Below are positions 1 to 8,629 of a DNA stretch of 14,924 nt, one piece after another. The position numbers and the translations under genes were made by a program. Location: assembly GCA_002427045.1 (NCBI GenBank), contig DIPO01000023.1, positions 1 to 14,924 on the forward strand, given 5' to 3'. The notes below the pieces were generated by a model. The model saw only the letters and a program-made list of their open reading frames with translations, searched no databases and was not told the DNA's origin. The DNA is from Firmicutes bacterium UBA5486. GTDB lineage: Bacteria; Bacillota; UBA4882; UBA10575. Numbering within the stretch: position 1 is the first letter of the stretch; each line of letters opens with the position of its first letter.

Positions 1-56
1 TGACAACGCAAAAAGCCCATATAGAGTAAATTTAATAGTGATTATATTCGAGAATC

Positions 57-1367
57 CTACATAGAATCCTTTTTCTGCTTAGGAAAATCCATCTCTGGTA
101 ACAAAGTTTTCTTCTCTAATAAAGCATAACTAATCAGTCCTACAAAACAAAGAAGAAGAATTACTATCGAAAGAATGTAAATGGAAACCGGCGATTTGTT
201 ATAGATTTTACCGGAGAAAAAACCAGCCATGGCGCTTAAAATTGAAGTTAGGGTATTATTTAAACCATAAAGGCCCGCCCGTTCCTTTCCCGCAGTTACT
301 TCTGCAAACAAGGAATCAATACTTGGTCTAAAGAGTCCAAACCCTAATGCATATAGTATTATAACCAAAGCCACCGCAAAAAAAGAACCTGGAGGAATTA
401 GTATCAATAATACTAATGAACTTAATTGTAGTACTAAACCAGCAAATAAAGACCACAAGGAGTCTTTTTTATTAAGTCGTGGTACCCAAAAAACCAATGC
501 TACAAGCGTAGCAATCGAGCTAATCCCCCCTAAAAACGAAATCAGAGATTCATCTTGCTTTAATACCTCAGTAAGATAAGGCGCAAAATAAAAGCTATTC
601 AAAGTGCCTATCGGCAAATATACATTAAAAAGAACTGCCATACTCATTACAATAAACACCGAAGGCTTTCTCTTTAAATACTCAATAGTACTATCAAAGA
701 TCTTAAACCGGAAATCTGTACTTAATCTCTTTTCTCCCCGCTCTTTCAATATTTCCATTCCGGTCTTAGTTTCAGTATAATAGTGGTTTCTTAAGATCAT
801 CATCGTAGACATACTGACTGCCGCAAAACCTAACAAAATACGTTCTGCACGGATAATACCTAAGTTTTTTACAAAAATACCAGCTAAGGGAGTAAATAAC
901 CCAGATAAAATACTTATAGCATTATGTACAGTAAAGGCTACCTTTCTCTGGTCATCATTTGCATCTTCTACCAACATCAGTGTAAAGGAAACTGATACAA
1001 TTCTAACCATACTATTAACGACCGAAGCTAAAACAAACATCCAGAAATTATTAGCAACCATATAAACTAAAAGAGCTATCGGCCAAGAAATAAGATCAAA
1101 TATTAAAGTAGTTTTTTTTCTTCCTAAATAATCCGTAATAAATCCGCTAGCCATCGCAAAAATCGCACCAGAAATAAAATTGATGGCAATCAAATAACCA
1201 ATCTGTTGATCTGTAATTCCCTGACTTTTCATATATAAACTTAGATAAAAATTATAAAGTGCATAAGGAATACCCCACATCGGCTGGAATAAAATCGAAA
1301 TACGAGTATTTCCCTCAAGGGTTTTATAAGATTTAAAAATATCAAGGTTTCGTATTTTTTTATACAT
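57..1367 (-). CDS. Major facilitator superfamily (MFS) transporter
   Basis: A 436-residue polytopic inner-membrane carrier with about 12 hydrophobic segments in two halves, split by a charged cytoplasmic loop near residues 195-235. The loop between TM2 and TM3 carries an MFS motif A, GFITDYLGRKKT (residues 75-86), with the expected Gly, Asp and Gly-Arg-Lys. A related but degenerate stretch, EVTAGKERAGLYGLNN (356-371), sits in the second half. This points to a proton- or ion-coupled secondary transporter; the substrate (drug, sugar, metabolite) cannot be read from the sequence. The ATG at 1367 follows an AAAGGAGAGA site (1371-1380). Length fits the family and nothing looks broken. It is transcribed divergently from the SpoIID-like gene and alone in the visible part of its operon; what lies beyond position 1 is unseen. 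Family call is firm, function open. Confidence 0.93.
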   Translation of the reverse strand: MYKKIRNLDIFKSYKTLEGNTRISILFQPMWGIPYALYNFYLSLYMKSQGITDQQIGYLIAINFISGAIFAMASGFITDYLGRKKTTLIFDLISWPIALLVYMVANNFWMFVLASVVNSMVRIVSVSFTLMLVEDANDDQRKVAFTVHNAISILSGLFTPLAGIFVKNLGIIRAERILLGFAAVSMSTMMILRNHYYTETKTGMEILKERGEKRLSTDFRFKIFDSTIEYLKRKPSVFIVMSMAVLFNVYLPIGTLNSFYFAPYLTEVLKQDESLISFLGGISSIATLVALVFWVPRLNKKDSLWSLFAGLVLQLSSLVLLILIPPGSFFAVALVIILYALGFGLFRPSIDSLFAEVTAGKERAGLYGLNNTLTSILSAMAGFFSGKIYNKSPVSIYILSIVILLLCFVGLISYALLEKKTLLPEMDFPKQKKDSM

Positions 1368-1605
1368 AATTCTCTCCTTTTAACCTAGTACTGTTTTGCT
1401 TTTTATCCTTTCCGCTTCAAATAATAATATAGAATCTTCTAAAAAACACTTGTTTTAAAATCCCCTCTCAACCTCCGGTTTTCCCTGCTTTAAAAAGTTA
1501 ACAACAAACAAAAAACTTTGTCGTCATAATTCTGATCTTAGAAGTAATATACTTGTCCACTACAGGCTTTACAATATTTGTTATATAATTGAATCCCCTT
1601 TAAGA

Positions 1606-1634
1606 TTGACATCCAGCTTATTTACTAATAATAT
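1606..1634 (+). promoter_or_regulatory. Candidate sigma-A type promoter for the SpoIID-like gene
   Basis: A perfect TTGACA (1606-1611) is followed after exactly 17 nt by TAATAT (1629-1634), a 4/6 match to TATAAT. Transcription would start near 1641 and leave a leader of about 300 nt that contains the nested inverted repeat at 1802-1886. The surroundings are very AT-rich, so chance matches to the -10 are common; the perfect -35 and ideal spacing are the main support. Confidence 0.45.
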
Positions 1635-1801
1635 TAATTATACCATGTTGGGCATGATTATGTTTTAAATGGTTATTAATTATCTAAATACTCATAATCT
1701 TGGTACTTACAAACATTGCTTTTTTGCTTAAAACAAGATTTTTCATAGTTTATACAATCTTATAATATAAGGAAATTGCATAATTCAATTATTTAAGATT
1801 A

Positions 1802-1886
1802 GACCACAATATATTGATATTCCCACTAGTAATTGTCTGACTTAGACAATTACCTCGAATATAAGAAAAACACTATTATTGTGGTC
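1802..1886. repeat. Three nested inverted repeats (operator or leader hairpin)
   Basis: Two perfect 10-bp inverted repeats are nested around one centre. The outer arms are GACCACAATA (1802-1811) and TATTGTGGTC (1877-1886). The inner arms are GTAATTGTCT (1829-1838) and AGACAATTAC (1844-1853), around the 5-nt loop GACTT. Between them ATATTC (1817-1822) can pair with GAATAT (1857-1862). As RNA this folds into one long interrupted hairpin ending 55 nt before the SpoIID-like ATG. As DNA the inner palindrome looks like a site for a dimeric regulator. There is no U-run after it, so it is not a simple terminator. Confidence 0.65.
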
Positions 1887-1925
1887 AAATACACGATTAA
1901 GGTAATTATGCCATTCCTTGAACAT

Positions 1926-1933
1926 AGAAAGGA
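1926..1933 (+). promoter_or_regulatory. Ribosome binding site fixing the SpoIID-like start at 1942
   Basis: AGAAAGGA lies 8 nt upstream of the ATG at 1942. An in-frame TTG at 1918 would put this site inside the coding sequence and would add charged residues ahead of the signal sequence, so the ATG is preferred. Confidence 0.7.
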
Positions 1934-1941
1934 TTACATCC

Positions 1942-3972
1942 ATGAAATTAAATATTACTTCCAAATTCAATCATTTTTTACTTTTTCTGTTGCTATTCTC
2001 CGTTATAACCTGTGTACTAATTGCTGGAGAAAATAAGGCTACCGACACTAAAGATCAGTTTTTGAAAGCGATAAGTCTTTACTATCAAGGAGATTTTAAC
2101 CAAAGCTTGGAACTTCTTAGAAATCTGGTCAAAGCTGAACCTAATAACGAAAATAACCGCATTAATCTCGTACGATTACTGCGGGAAGCGGGAGAACTAG
2201 AAGAAGCTTTAGAACATCTTAGCTATCTTCTAGAGCATAATCCCAATCCTTCATATCAGAGTGCCTATCTAACAACTGCTTACCTAAGTGGCCAGGCCAA
2301 TATTATTTCCCTTAGTAAGCAACAGGAAGAGACTGCCGAAGATTGTCTCTGGAAAGGCCTTACTTGGTATGATCTAAAAGATTATGAACAGGCACAAAAT
2401 TTACTGGAAAGATCTTTGCAAATAAAAAGAAGCTCACTAGCCAACTACTTTTTAGGATTAATTTATCTGGAAAAAAAGGATTTCCAGCAGGCAAAATCAT
2501 ACCTGACTCGTTCCTTAAATGAAGAGCCCAACCTGATTCCGGCACGTTATAATCTAGCCCGGACTTTTCTAGAACTTAAAGATTATAAAGGAGCATATAA
2601 AAGATTAAAACAAATAGAGGCTTCATCCCCATGGAATACAGATATTCAAAGAACACTAAAAGAACTCGTTACTGATCATCCCTATCTTATAGAAGAAGAA
2701 GAAACCAAGAAGAAAACAAGCAGGGCAATTGCTATTGTGCCTTCTGCCGAACCATTTGAACAATGGGGTATTCCGGAAATTAAAATCGGATTAGCAGAAA
2801 AAACAAGTGTAATTTATGTAAAAACCGGCGCTGAATATCTGCTCTCTACTAACTCCGGGAAAAAGGTAAATTCAGGGCCAGCCCAAACTATTCTCAAATT
2901 TGTCTTCTCTTCCAAAGGAAATATTGAAGTTTATAATGAGCAAGATTTGCTACTCCTTAGTTCTGCTAACCCTTTAGTTCTTTCTTATCAGGAAAATACT
3001 GCCACTACCCTTCTTTTTAACCTGGAGTTCGGCCACGGATACTACTGGGCCGGAAGTGAAGATCGCTGCTACCGGGGGAAAATTCATTTTCTTCCTAAGC
3101 CGGGTGGTTTAACCATAGTTAATCAACTTACTGTCGAAGAATACTTATATTCTGTTGTTCCTTCAGAGATGCCTTCCTCCTGGCCGGCACCGGCCTTACA
3201 GGCTCAAGCTGTAGCAGCACGAACCTATGCCTTCTCCCATCTTGGTACCTACCAAAATCGGGGTTTCGATCTATTAAGCAGTGTTTCGTCGCAAGCTTAT
3301 AATGGATTAAAAAATGAAACTGCCTCCGTCCGAAAAGCAGTAGATGCAACCAGAGGCCAAATTCTAACTTTTGAAGGCAAACCAATTGCCGCTTTTTACT
3401 CTTCCAATTCAGGAGGCTATTCTACAGTCCCACCCAGTAATTGGGGGGTAAATCAACCATATTTACAGACTAAACCAGATAAGCTTCTCCCGGCGCGCTT
3501 GGAACTTCTCTCTCCGGAAAGACTATTCGATTGGCTGACAGAAAGGCCCACAGCTTACTGCGCTAACAGATCAAATGCATACCGATGGCGGGTAATAGTT
3601 CCTAGAACAGAAATAGAAAGCCGTCTTAATATGGCTGCACAAATTGGCCAGATTACAGGGGTAATTACCCTAGGGCGTGAAGAATGTGGCCGGGTTAAAC
3701 AAGTACTAATTAAAGGAACTAAAGGAGATTATGTTATTAAAGGCGATACTATCCGTTCCAAACTGGGTGGTTTACGAAGTAATCTTTTTGTAGTTGAACC
3801 AAAACTGGGTAAAGATCAGCTTCCTGAATTCTTTATCTTCACTGGTGGCGGCTTTGGCCACGGTGTGGGCATGGATCAGTATGGAGCCGCCGGCATGGGA
3901 CGAAACGGATTCTCTTACAGTCAAATCTTGGAACATTACTACTCTGGTGTTGAACTTACAAATATCTACTAG
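1942..3972 (+). CDS. Exported TPR protein with SpoIID/LytB lytic transglycosylase domain
   Basis: A 676-residue protein from the ATG at 1942. Residues 1-30 form a signal peptide or anchor (the VITC stretch is only a marginal lipobox). Residues about 35-240 are helical TPR-like repeats. After a charged linker, residues about 280-676 form an SpoIID/LytB domain. Family marks are PSEMPSSWPAPALQAQAVAA with the presumed catalytic Glu at 409 by analogy with Bacillus SpoIID, then SSVSSQAYNG (446-455), AAFYSSNSGGY (483-493) and the terminal GGGFGHGVGMDQYGAAGM (635-652). In this family the domain cleaves denuded peptidoglycan glycan strands outside the membrane. The fused TPRs and the lack of sporulation neighbours suggest a LytB-type cell-wall remodelling enzyme recruited by partner proteins rather than the engulfment SpoIID itself. 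It ends 2 bp from the convergent gene. Confidence 0.9.
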   Translation: MKLNITSKFNHFLLFLLLFSVITCVLIAGENKATDTKDQFLKAISLYYQGDFNQSLELLRNLVKAEPNNENNRINLVRLLREAGELEEALEHLSYLLEHNPNPSYQSAYLTTAYLSGQANIISLSKQQEETAEDCLWKGLTWYDLKDYEQAQNLLERSLQIKRSSLANYFLGLIYLEKKDFQQAKSYLTRSLNEEPNLIPARYNLARTFLELKDYKGAYKRLKQIEASSPWNTDIQRTLKELVTDHPYLIEEEETKKKTSRAIAIVPSAEPFEQWGIPEIKIGLAEKTSVIYVKTGAEYLLSTNSGKKVNSGPAQTILKFVFSSKGNIEVYNEQDLLLLSSANPLVLSYQENTATTLLFNLEFGHGYYWAGSEDRCYRGKIHFLPKPGGLTIVNQLTVEEYLYSVVPSEMPSSWPAPALQAQAVAARTYAFSHLGTYQNRGFDLLSSVSSQAYNGLKNETASVRKAVDATRGQILTFEGKPIAAFYSSNSGGYSTVPPSNWGVNQPYLQTKPDKLLPARLELLSPERLFDWLTERPTAYCANRSNAYRWRVIVPRTEIESRLNMAAQIGQITGVITLGREECGRVKQVLIKGTKGDYVIKGDTIRSKLGGLRSNLFVVEPKLGKDQLPEFFIFTGGGFGHGVGMDQYGAAGMGRNGFSYSQILEHYYSGVELTNIY

Positions 3973-3974
3973 TT

Positions 3975-6641
3975 TTATTTTGCTACCGGAAAACCAATCG
4001 TCGCAAGGAGGCTTAGTTTATTAAAATCTTGCGGCTTACTCCGGTATTCCATTCCCATTGTAAGCCTCCACCCTTTTTCTGGATTCAAGTAAATTCTGAT
4101 CCCGCCGCCAAGTGAAAAATAACATCCTAACTTCAAATTCTCATCCCAACTAGTATACTTACCATAAAGGCCGCCACCTACAGCAGTAAACCAACCAATA
4201 AAGTTATTTTCAGAGAATATTTTTTCTTCCCAGACTAACTCTCCACCAATTCCGGCTAGGATAATATCCTCGGAATACCCTATTCTAAACCTGGATCCGG
4301 TATAATATTCCAAAGGTATTCCTTTTCCTGAACCACATTCAATTACCATGTATGGTTCTGCCTGAAATTCATGACCCGTCACCGACATGCCGAAGTCATT
4401 GATATACAGTGTACGCAGTTGTTTAAGTAAAGCAGTACACTGTTTATACCAGTAAACCTTGATCGGGTGATGATTAACCTGTTCACACCGGTGAATGGCT
4501 TTTTCCGCACAGGCAAGAGCTTTCTTCTTATCTCCCTTTTCTTTGTAAGCTAAACCTAAGGCATAATAGGTCCAGCCATCGCCCGCCGGGTATTCTATTA
4601 AAGAAACAGCATGTTCTAAAAGTTCTATTGCTTCTTTATTCTGCTCTGGTGTCAATTTTGTCAGGCAATAACCTTTAATTCCGTAGGCATAAGCAAATTC
4701 TGGAATCAACTGCAACGATTCATTAGCAAGCATTAGTAGTTTTTGATAATCCCCATGCGAGAGAAGTCTGGAAAAAATTCTCCGGTAACTCTCCTCCAGC
4801 AGTCCAATACAGGGCTTAAACCAATCAATCTCCTCTGGTTTCAACCCCAATTCTTCCACCCTATGTACTGCTTTGCTCAAGGAATCCTTGGCTGAATAAT
4901 AATCAGCATTCTTCTGATAGGCCCAACCTAAAATATAGTGAGCCCAACCATTTTCCGCCGGATACTCTTTTAAACTTAAAGCTCGGCGTAAAAGCGATAT
5001 CACCCGGTTTGGCCTCTCTACACCTGTTTTCATATAACTAAAACTTAAAACTACATATCCATAGGCAAAATCATCAAGAATCTCAACTGCTGCTTCCGAA
5101 ACTGTTATTAATTGAGAATATTCCTCTTTTTCCAGGTAAACCTGGATCTTCTTAGTATATATTCCCTCTAACCACCGGATAGAATCTTCATACCAATTAG
5201 GTTTGACCGAAAGATAAATGTTTTTACAGCGGATTACTCCTTTTTCTAATGCCTGTTTTGCTTCTTCTATCGCCCCTTGCTCCAAATAGGCCCAACCTAA
5301 AACATAATAAGCCCAACCATCCCAGGCTGGGTATTCTTCCAATTTAGTCCCTTGCGACAAGAGATTTACAGCCTCACCGGCATTTGCAAGGTTCAGCTTT
5401 AAAAGCGAATAACCCATACTAACATAGGCAAAAGGCGCATCCACACTAGAGATTGCTTGCTTACTTAAGAAAAGGGTTTGCTCATAATCCTCCCTTTGTA
5501 ATAAACTACGAATCTCTTCTTCATATAATCCGGCACAGATTCGGGTCGCATCTTTATACCAATTATTCCCTCGAGCCTCATTATTAATAATTTTAAAACG
5601 CTTAATCCCTTTTTCTAAAGTACTTCTTGCCTTTGCTAAATCTCCTTTTCCCTTATACAATCTTCCTAACAGATAATAAGTATAACCATCTCCCAAAGGA
5701 TACTCTTCCAAACTAATTGCCTGCTCTAAAGCAGCAATAGCACTTTCCAGATCTGGAGGCTGTATATTTAAATAAGAATACCCTAATGCCGCGTAAGCAA
5801 AAGCAAACTGAGGAAGTAGAGAAATAGCTTCCTGGCAAAGCGTAAAAGTTCCAATGTAATCCTTTTTGCTCAAGGAAATCTCTATTAAATTTTTATAGTG
5901 ATTTTCTTGTTCAAGCAAATTCTCCCTTCTCCAATTAAAAGCGTCATCTTTCATTTCAGTTATATCTATGTCTTTTTGCTCATTGTAATTTGCTTGGCCC
6001 TCTCCTTCTGGAGAGACAAGCTCAGTTTCCTTTAAACTAGAATCAGATAATTGTCCGGGTTCAGAAATAAAACCCGTCGGCCCTTCTGGAATAGAGATGA
6101 CTTTATTCAAAAGATTACCCACTGCTTCATTTTTGCCAAATTGAACTGCAGCAGCAGAAAAAATTGCCCCTGTATTAGTAGCAATCAACCGCGCATTAAC
6201 CTTTACATTGTCACTTAGATCCGTTATTGTTCCTGAAATAATTGCAGAAACTCCTAGTATTTTCCCTAGTTCCTGAGCAGAATCCGCATCAACAAAACCA
6301 GAAGCACCAAGTTTCAGTTCTTGTAAAACCTTATCTAATAATTGCCGCTCAATTACCTCAAATTGTTTAGTCTCAAATAACCTAGTAGTTAACTCCTCAG
6401 CTATAAACCGCCCTAGACCCGTTACTTTTCCTTCTAGGTCCTGAAAATCCATTACCGCTACTCTTATTTTCCCGGATTCCAGGTTTTTCTTAGCATTTTC
6501 ATCCATAGCTGATGTAATTCGAGTGACAAGATCATCAAGCTTGGTATCAAGTTCACTAGAAGCAAAGCATAACGAAGTTGTTATTCCGGTTAAAAACAAT
6601 ACTATAAAAAATATTAAAGTAAATTGATATACTTTTTTCAT
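3975..6641 (-). CDS. Exported CsgG/FlgO-domain protein with four TPR modules and beta-rich C-terminus
   Basis: An 888-residue protein. Residues 1-27 are a signal peptide ending near CFA. Residues about 58-184 are a CsgG/FlgO-like domain (start IRVAVMDFQD; EVIERQLLDKVLQE; LGKILGVSAIISGTI). In related proteins this domain sits in the periplasm or on the outer membrane. A low-complexity acidic linker (185-240) leads to four helical TPR modules of about 123 residues each (248-741). Residues about 755-888 have alternating hydrophobic and polar residues and many glycines, ending LLATIGFPVAK, resembling a small outer-membrane barrel or beta-sandwich. ATG at 6641 follows AGGGGGTA (6647-6654). It is the last gene of a four-gene operon, 27 bp after its predecessor. 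Likely an outer-membrane-associated scaffold; exact function unknown. Confidence 0.82.
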   Translation of the reverse strand: MKKVYQFTLIFFIVLFLTGITTSLCFASSELDTKLDDLVTRITSAMDENAKKNLESGKIRVAVMDFQDLEGKVTGLGRFIAEELTTRLFETKQFEVIERQLLDKVLQELKLGASGFVDADSAQELGKILGVSAIISGTITDLSDNVKVNARLIATNTGAIFSAAAVQFGKNEAVGNLLNKVISIPEGPTGFISEPGQLSDSSLKETELVSPEGEGQANYNEQKDIDITEMKDDAFNWRRENLLEQENHYKNLIEISLSKKDYIGTFTLCQEAISLLPQFAFAYAALGYSYLNIQPPDLESAIAALEQAISLEEYPLGDGYTYYLLGRLYKGKGDLAKARSTLEKGIKRFKIINNEARGNNWYKDATRICAGLYEEEIRSLLQREDYEQTLFLSKQAISSVDAPFAYVSMGYSLLKLNLANAGEAVNLLSQGTKLEEYPAWDGWAYYVLGWAYLEQGAIEEAKQALEKGVIRCKNIYLSVKPNWYEDSIRWLEGIYTKKIQVYLEKEEYSQLITVSEAAVEILDDFAYGYVVLSFSYMKTGVERPNRVISLLRRALSLKEYPAENGWAHYILGWAYQKNADYYSAKDSLSKAVHRVEELGLKPEEIDWFKPCIGLLEESYRRIFSRLLSHGDYQKLLMLANESLQLIPEFAYAYGIKGYCLTKLTPEQNKEAIELLEHAVSLIEYPAGDGWTYYALGLAYKEKGDKKKALACAEKAIHRCEQVNHHPIKVYWYKQCTALLKQLRTLYINDFGMSVTGHEFQAEPYMVIECGSGKGIPLEYYTGSRFRIGYSEDIILAGIGGELVWEEKIFSENNFIGWFTAVGGGLYGKYTSWDENLKLGCYFSLGGGIRIYLNPEKGWRLTMGMEYRSKPQDFNKLSLLATIGFPVAK
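4419..5900 (-). repeat. Four tandem ~123-residue TPR modules inside the 888-residue protein
   Basis: The signature (L)xEYPxxxGWxxYxLGxAY recurs with its EYP tyrosine at residues 314, 437, 560 and 684, a spacing of 123, 123 and 124. A second mark, W(Y/F)(K/E), recurs at residues 361, 483, 607 and 731. Each module also has a DY or EY near its start and FAY about 30-40 residues before EYP. The modules are diverged at the sequence level, so duplication is not recent, but the period is almost exact. Confidence 0.85.
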
Positions 6642-6668
6642 TTATGTACCCCCTACTAAATGTAGGTT

Positions 6669-7730
6669 TTATTTATTAAGCCTTTTGGCAAGTTCTTCTG
6701 CAAGCCCCGGTATTTCTGGCAACAAATTGGACAATGTTACTCCCTTTGGAAAGGTATAAGAGAAGGGTTTAACTTCTTTACCGATCTCACCCTTTGAAAC
6801 TGTAAGTATCTTTGCTGAAACCTCCATTTTTACCCTACTCTTTACTTCCACCGACTTAAGTTCTCCAATAATAACTTCATCCGCTCCTAACAGACGGCCA
6901 ATATCTATTGCTAAAGATTCATTATAACTACTGCTTAAAGCTGCAGCTTGTTCTTTAATAATACCTTGAACCTTTACGTGATCAAGCATTACATACTTTC
7001 CAGAAGCTCCAGCCACCATCTTTGTCTGTAGTTCTCTAACTAATAAATTTTCTATTCCTTGAACCGAAGTGTTATTAATAAAAAACAAAATTGCCCTTAA
7101 TGGTAAATTACCTTCCAGCCGAGCTCTGGCCACCTGATAACGCTCGGAAATATCTAGATAATCAGGATTTAATGAAAAAGCATTTTTGTATTCTCCATAT
7201 GCTTCGGACCACCGGTTCATATTCTCATAACTCAAACCGCGCCGGTAATATACTACCATTAAATCTTCAGATAGGTCATTAAGCTTAGACTGAGCCAATG
7301 TCGAATCCGGAACATACTTTAATGCCTGTTGATAATATTCCTCTGCTACTTCGTATTTTTCTGCTGCCCGGGCTTCATCTCCCAAGCAAATAAACATCTT
7401 TACAGCTTCTCTTTTAGCATGCTCTAGTTTCCCAGCCACATCTTTATATTTGGGGTTAATTTCCATTGCTTCCATATAGGATTGGACAGCTAAGTCCCAA
7501 TGCCCCTCTGCACCATGAGCCGTTCCTTGATGATAAAGCCTCCCAGCTTTATTGTTTTTAACTACTGCACGAATCGCTGCCACTGCTCCAATTACTAAAG
7601 TCACTCCGATTCCAATCTTAATATAAGTTTTACTGCTATCATCAGCTCCACTACCCGCTGCAACAGGTATTGAACTAAAAGCAATTAAGATAATAAGAAA
7701 AACAGATATTATCTTTAGATCGCATTTCAT
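6669..7730 (-). CDS. Exported or anchored TPR protein with C-terminal CsgG-like domain
   Basis: A 353-residue protein. A signal peptide (1-25, ending VAA) is followed by a second hydrophobic, glycine-rich helix (about 37-57), so the mature protein may be membrane-anchored. Three TPR-like units lie at about 63-95 (GHWDLAVQSYMEAMEINPKY), 113-145 (EVAEEYYQQALKYVPD) and 160-192 (NRWSEAYGEYKNAFSLNPDY). Residues about 211-350 resemble a compact CsgG/curli-transport domain: LRAILFFINNT opens it and IGRLLGADEVIIGEL marks the typical late strand. The domain order is the reverse of the next gene, where CsgG precedes TPRs. Start ATG at 7730 follows AAAGGAGG (7742-7749) with a slightly long spacer. It sits 21 bp after the LPP20-like gene and 27 bp before the 888-residue gene, so co-expression is very likely. 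No enzymatic motif seen. Confidence 0.75.
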   Translation of the reverse strand: MKCDLKIISVFLIILIAFSSIPVAAGSGADDSSKTYIKIGIGVTLVIGAVAAIRAVVKNNKAGRLYHQGTAHGAEGHWDLAVQSYMEAMEINPKYKDVAGKLEHAKREAVKMFICLGDEARAAEKYEVAEEYYQQALKYVPDSTLAQSKLNDLSEDLMVVYYRRGLSYENMNRWSEAYGEYKNAFSLNPDYLDISERYQVARARLEGNLPLRAILFFINNTSVQGIENLLVRELQTKMVAGASGKYVMLDHVKVQGIIKEQAAALSSSYNESLAIDIGRLLGADEVIIGELKSVEVKSRVKMEVSAKILTVSKGEIGKEVKPFSYTFPKGVTLSNLLPEIPGLAEELAKRLNK

Positions 7731-7751
7731 GATGGATTTTCCCTCCTTTGT

Positions 7752-8597
7752 TTAATCAATTATAAAAACCACCGCTGCATTTTTAATTATTTCTCTTCCA
7801 ACCCCTTGAAAAGCTTTAGATGCTTCTGAATCTAATACCAGATCCGTAGCACCTGCATCTGTAGCTTGCACGGTACTTACTGCCGGAATAATCAAAGGAT
7901 TCTTTCCTACCCGGGGTATTTTCTTTGCCATCTCCATCGAACGTGAATAAGCTACCATAGTTGTAAACCCGGGCCTTTCCATATCAACCATTAACTGACT
8001 ATAAAGTAAATATCCGTTCGCATCAAAAATTTGGGGATAAAGTGCCGGTTTCAGCCCTAGATTACGCCCATCTATAATAACACCTGTATAGGATGTTTGC
8101 TCCAAAATAGAGGGCGCAACCCATTCTGGAATTTCGTGGTTCTCATAGTCGGTTGGCTTTGTTGAACGGCTTAGTATTGCTGTAAGTCCTGCTTGTCCAC
8201 CCAAAGGTAATTCCAATATTACCTCAACCATCCCATCGGCTTGTTGATTTACTCCCACAATATGTGCCCCCTGAACAAAACCATCTACACTTGTCCGTAT
8301 CTCATCACTTTGTATCACATAGTTTTGAACATAACTTTGACTATTTACTCTTACCCCTTTAAGCACTTCAACTGCATTCCGATAAGCATCGGCTTTGGCC
8401 GCACCACGTGCCATTAATTTAGCCTGGGCACCATACACCCCCCGAGGTGGTACACCATACCCTACAACCCTGATTATGCCGGTTTCCCAGTCAATTTCAC
8501 CATTCCCGATGGTTTCAACCATATTATAATTTGCAGCTACTGGTATTACCAAAAACGCTAAAATTACAATAAATATTAGTTTTATGCCTTTACTCAT
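7752..8597 (-). CDS. LPP20/FlgP-like exported protein
   Basis: A 281-residue protein from the ATG at 8597. Residues 1-22 are a signal peptide ending VAA, without a lipobox cysteine, unlike many LPP20 proteins that are lipoproteins. Residues about 38-145 match the LPP20/FlgP pattern: IIRVVGYGVPP, then ARGAAKADAYRNAVEVLKGV, then IRTSVDGFVQGAHIVG and VEVILELPL. The rest (about 165-281) carries YTGVIIDGRNLGLKPALYPQ and IFDANGYLLYS, a second beta-rich segment that I recall accompanying LPP20 domains in secreted proteins of other bacteria. In Vibrio, FlgP is an outer-membrane component that surrounds the flagellar motor base; no flagellar gene is visible here, so the role is more safely called envelope-associated and unknown. 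It lies between the FlgT-like and TPR-CsgG genes in the same operon. Confidence 0.8.
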   Translation of the reverse strand: MSKGIKLIFIVILAFLVIPVAANYNMVETIGNGEIDWETGIIRVVGYGVPPRGVYGAQAKLMARGAAKADAYRNAVEVLKGVRVNSQSYVQNYVIQSDEIRTSVDGFVQGAHIVGVNQQADGMVEVILELPLGGQAGLTAILSRSTKPTDYENHEIPEWVAPSILEQTSYTGVIIDGRNLGLKPALYPQIFDANGYLLYSQLMVDMERPGFTTMVAYSRSMEMAKKIPRVGKNPLIIPAVSTVQATDAGATDLVLDSEASKAFQGVGREIIKNAAVVFIID

Positions 8598-8605
8598 CAA
8601 AGTTA

Positions 8606-8611
8606 CCCCCT
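8606..8611 (-). promoter_or_regulatory. Ribosome binding site fixing the LPP20-like start at 8597
   Basis: AGGGGG (minus strand) stands 8 nt before the ATG at 8597. An in-frame TTG directly before it (8600) is less likely because ATG is stronger and the spacing is better. Confidence 0.65.
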
Positions 8612-8629
8612 CTTTCTCCTCTCACGCTT

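Larger units (their letters stand above)
1368..1941. other. Divergent intergenic region, AT-rich, no gene seen
   Basis: About 570 bp between the start of the MFS gene and the start of the SpoIID-like gene. I see no credible coding sequence: a short plus-strand frame at 1833-2036 has no ribosome binding site and overlaps the SpoIID-like start out of frame. The region holds a good candidate plus-strand promoter (1606-1634), a perfect TATAAT at 1761-1766 without a good -35 partner, and a nested inverted repeat (1802-1886). For the minus strand, a perfect -10-like hexamer (ATTATA on the plus strand, 1637-1642) also lacks a good -35, so no MFS promoter can be assigned. Confidence 0.7.

Noticed and set aside
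1761..1766. Second promoter based on a perfect TATAAT
   Set aside because: At spacings of 17-18 nt the -35 position reads ATTTTT or GATTTT, a poor match, and such hexamers are frequent in this AT-rich gap.
1833..2036. 67-codon plus-strand frame before the SpoIID-like gene
   Set aside because: No ribosome binding site, covers the inverted repeat and overlaps the well-supported SpoIID-like start in another frame.
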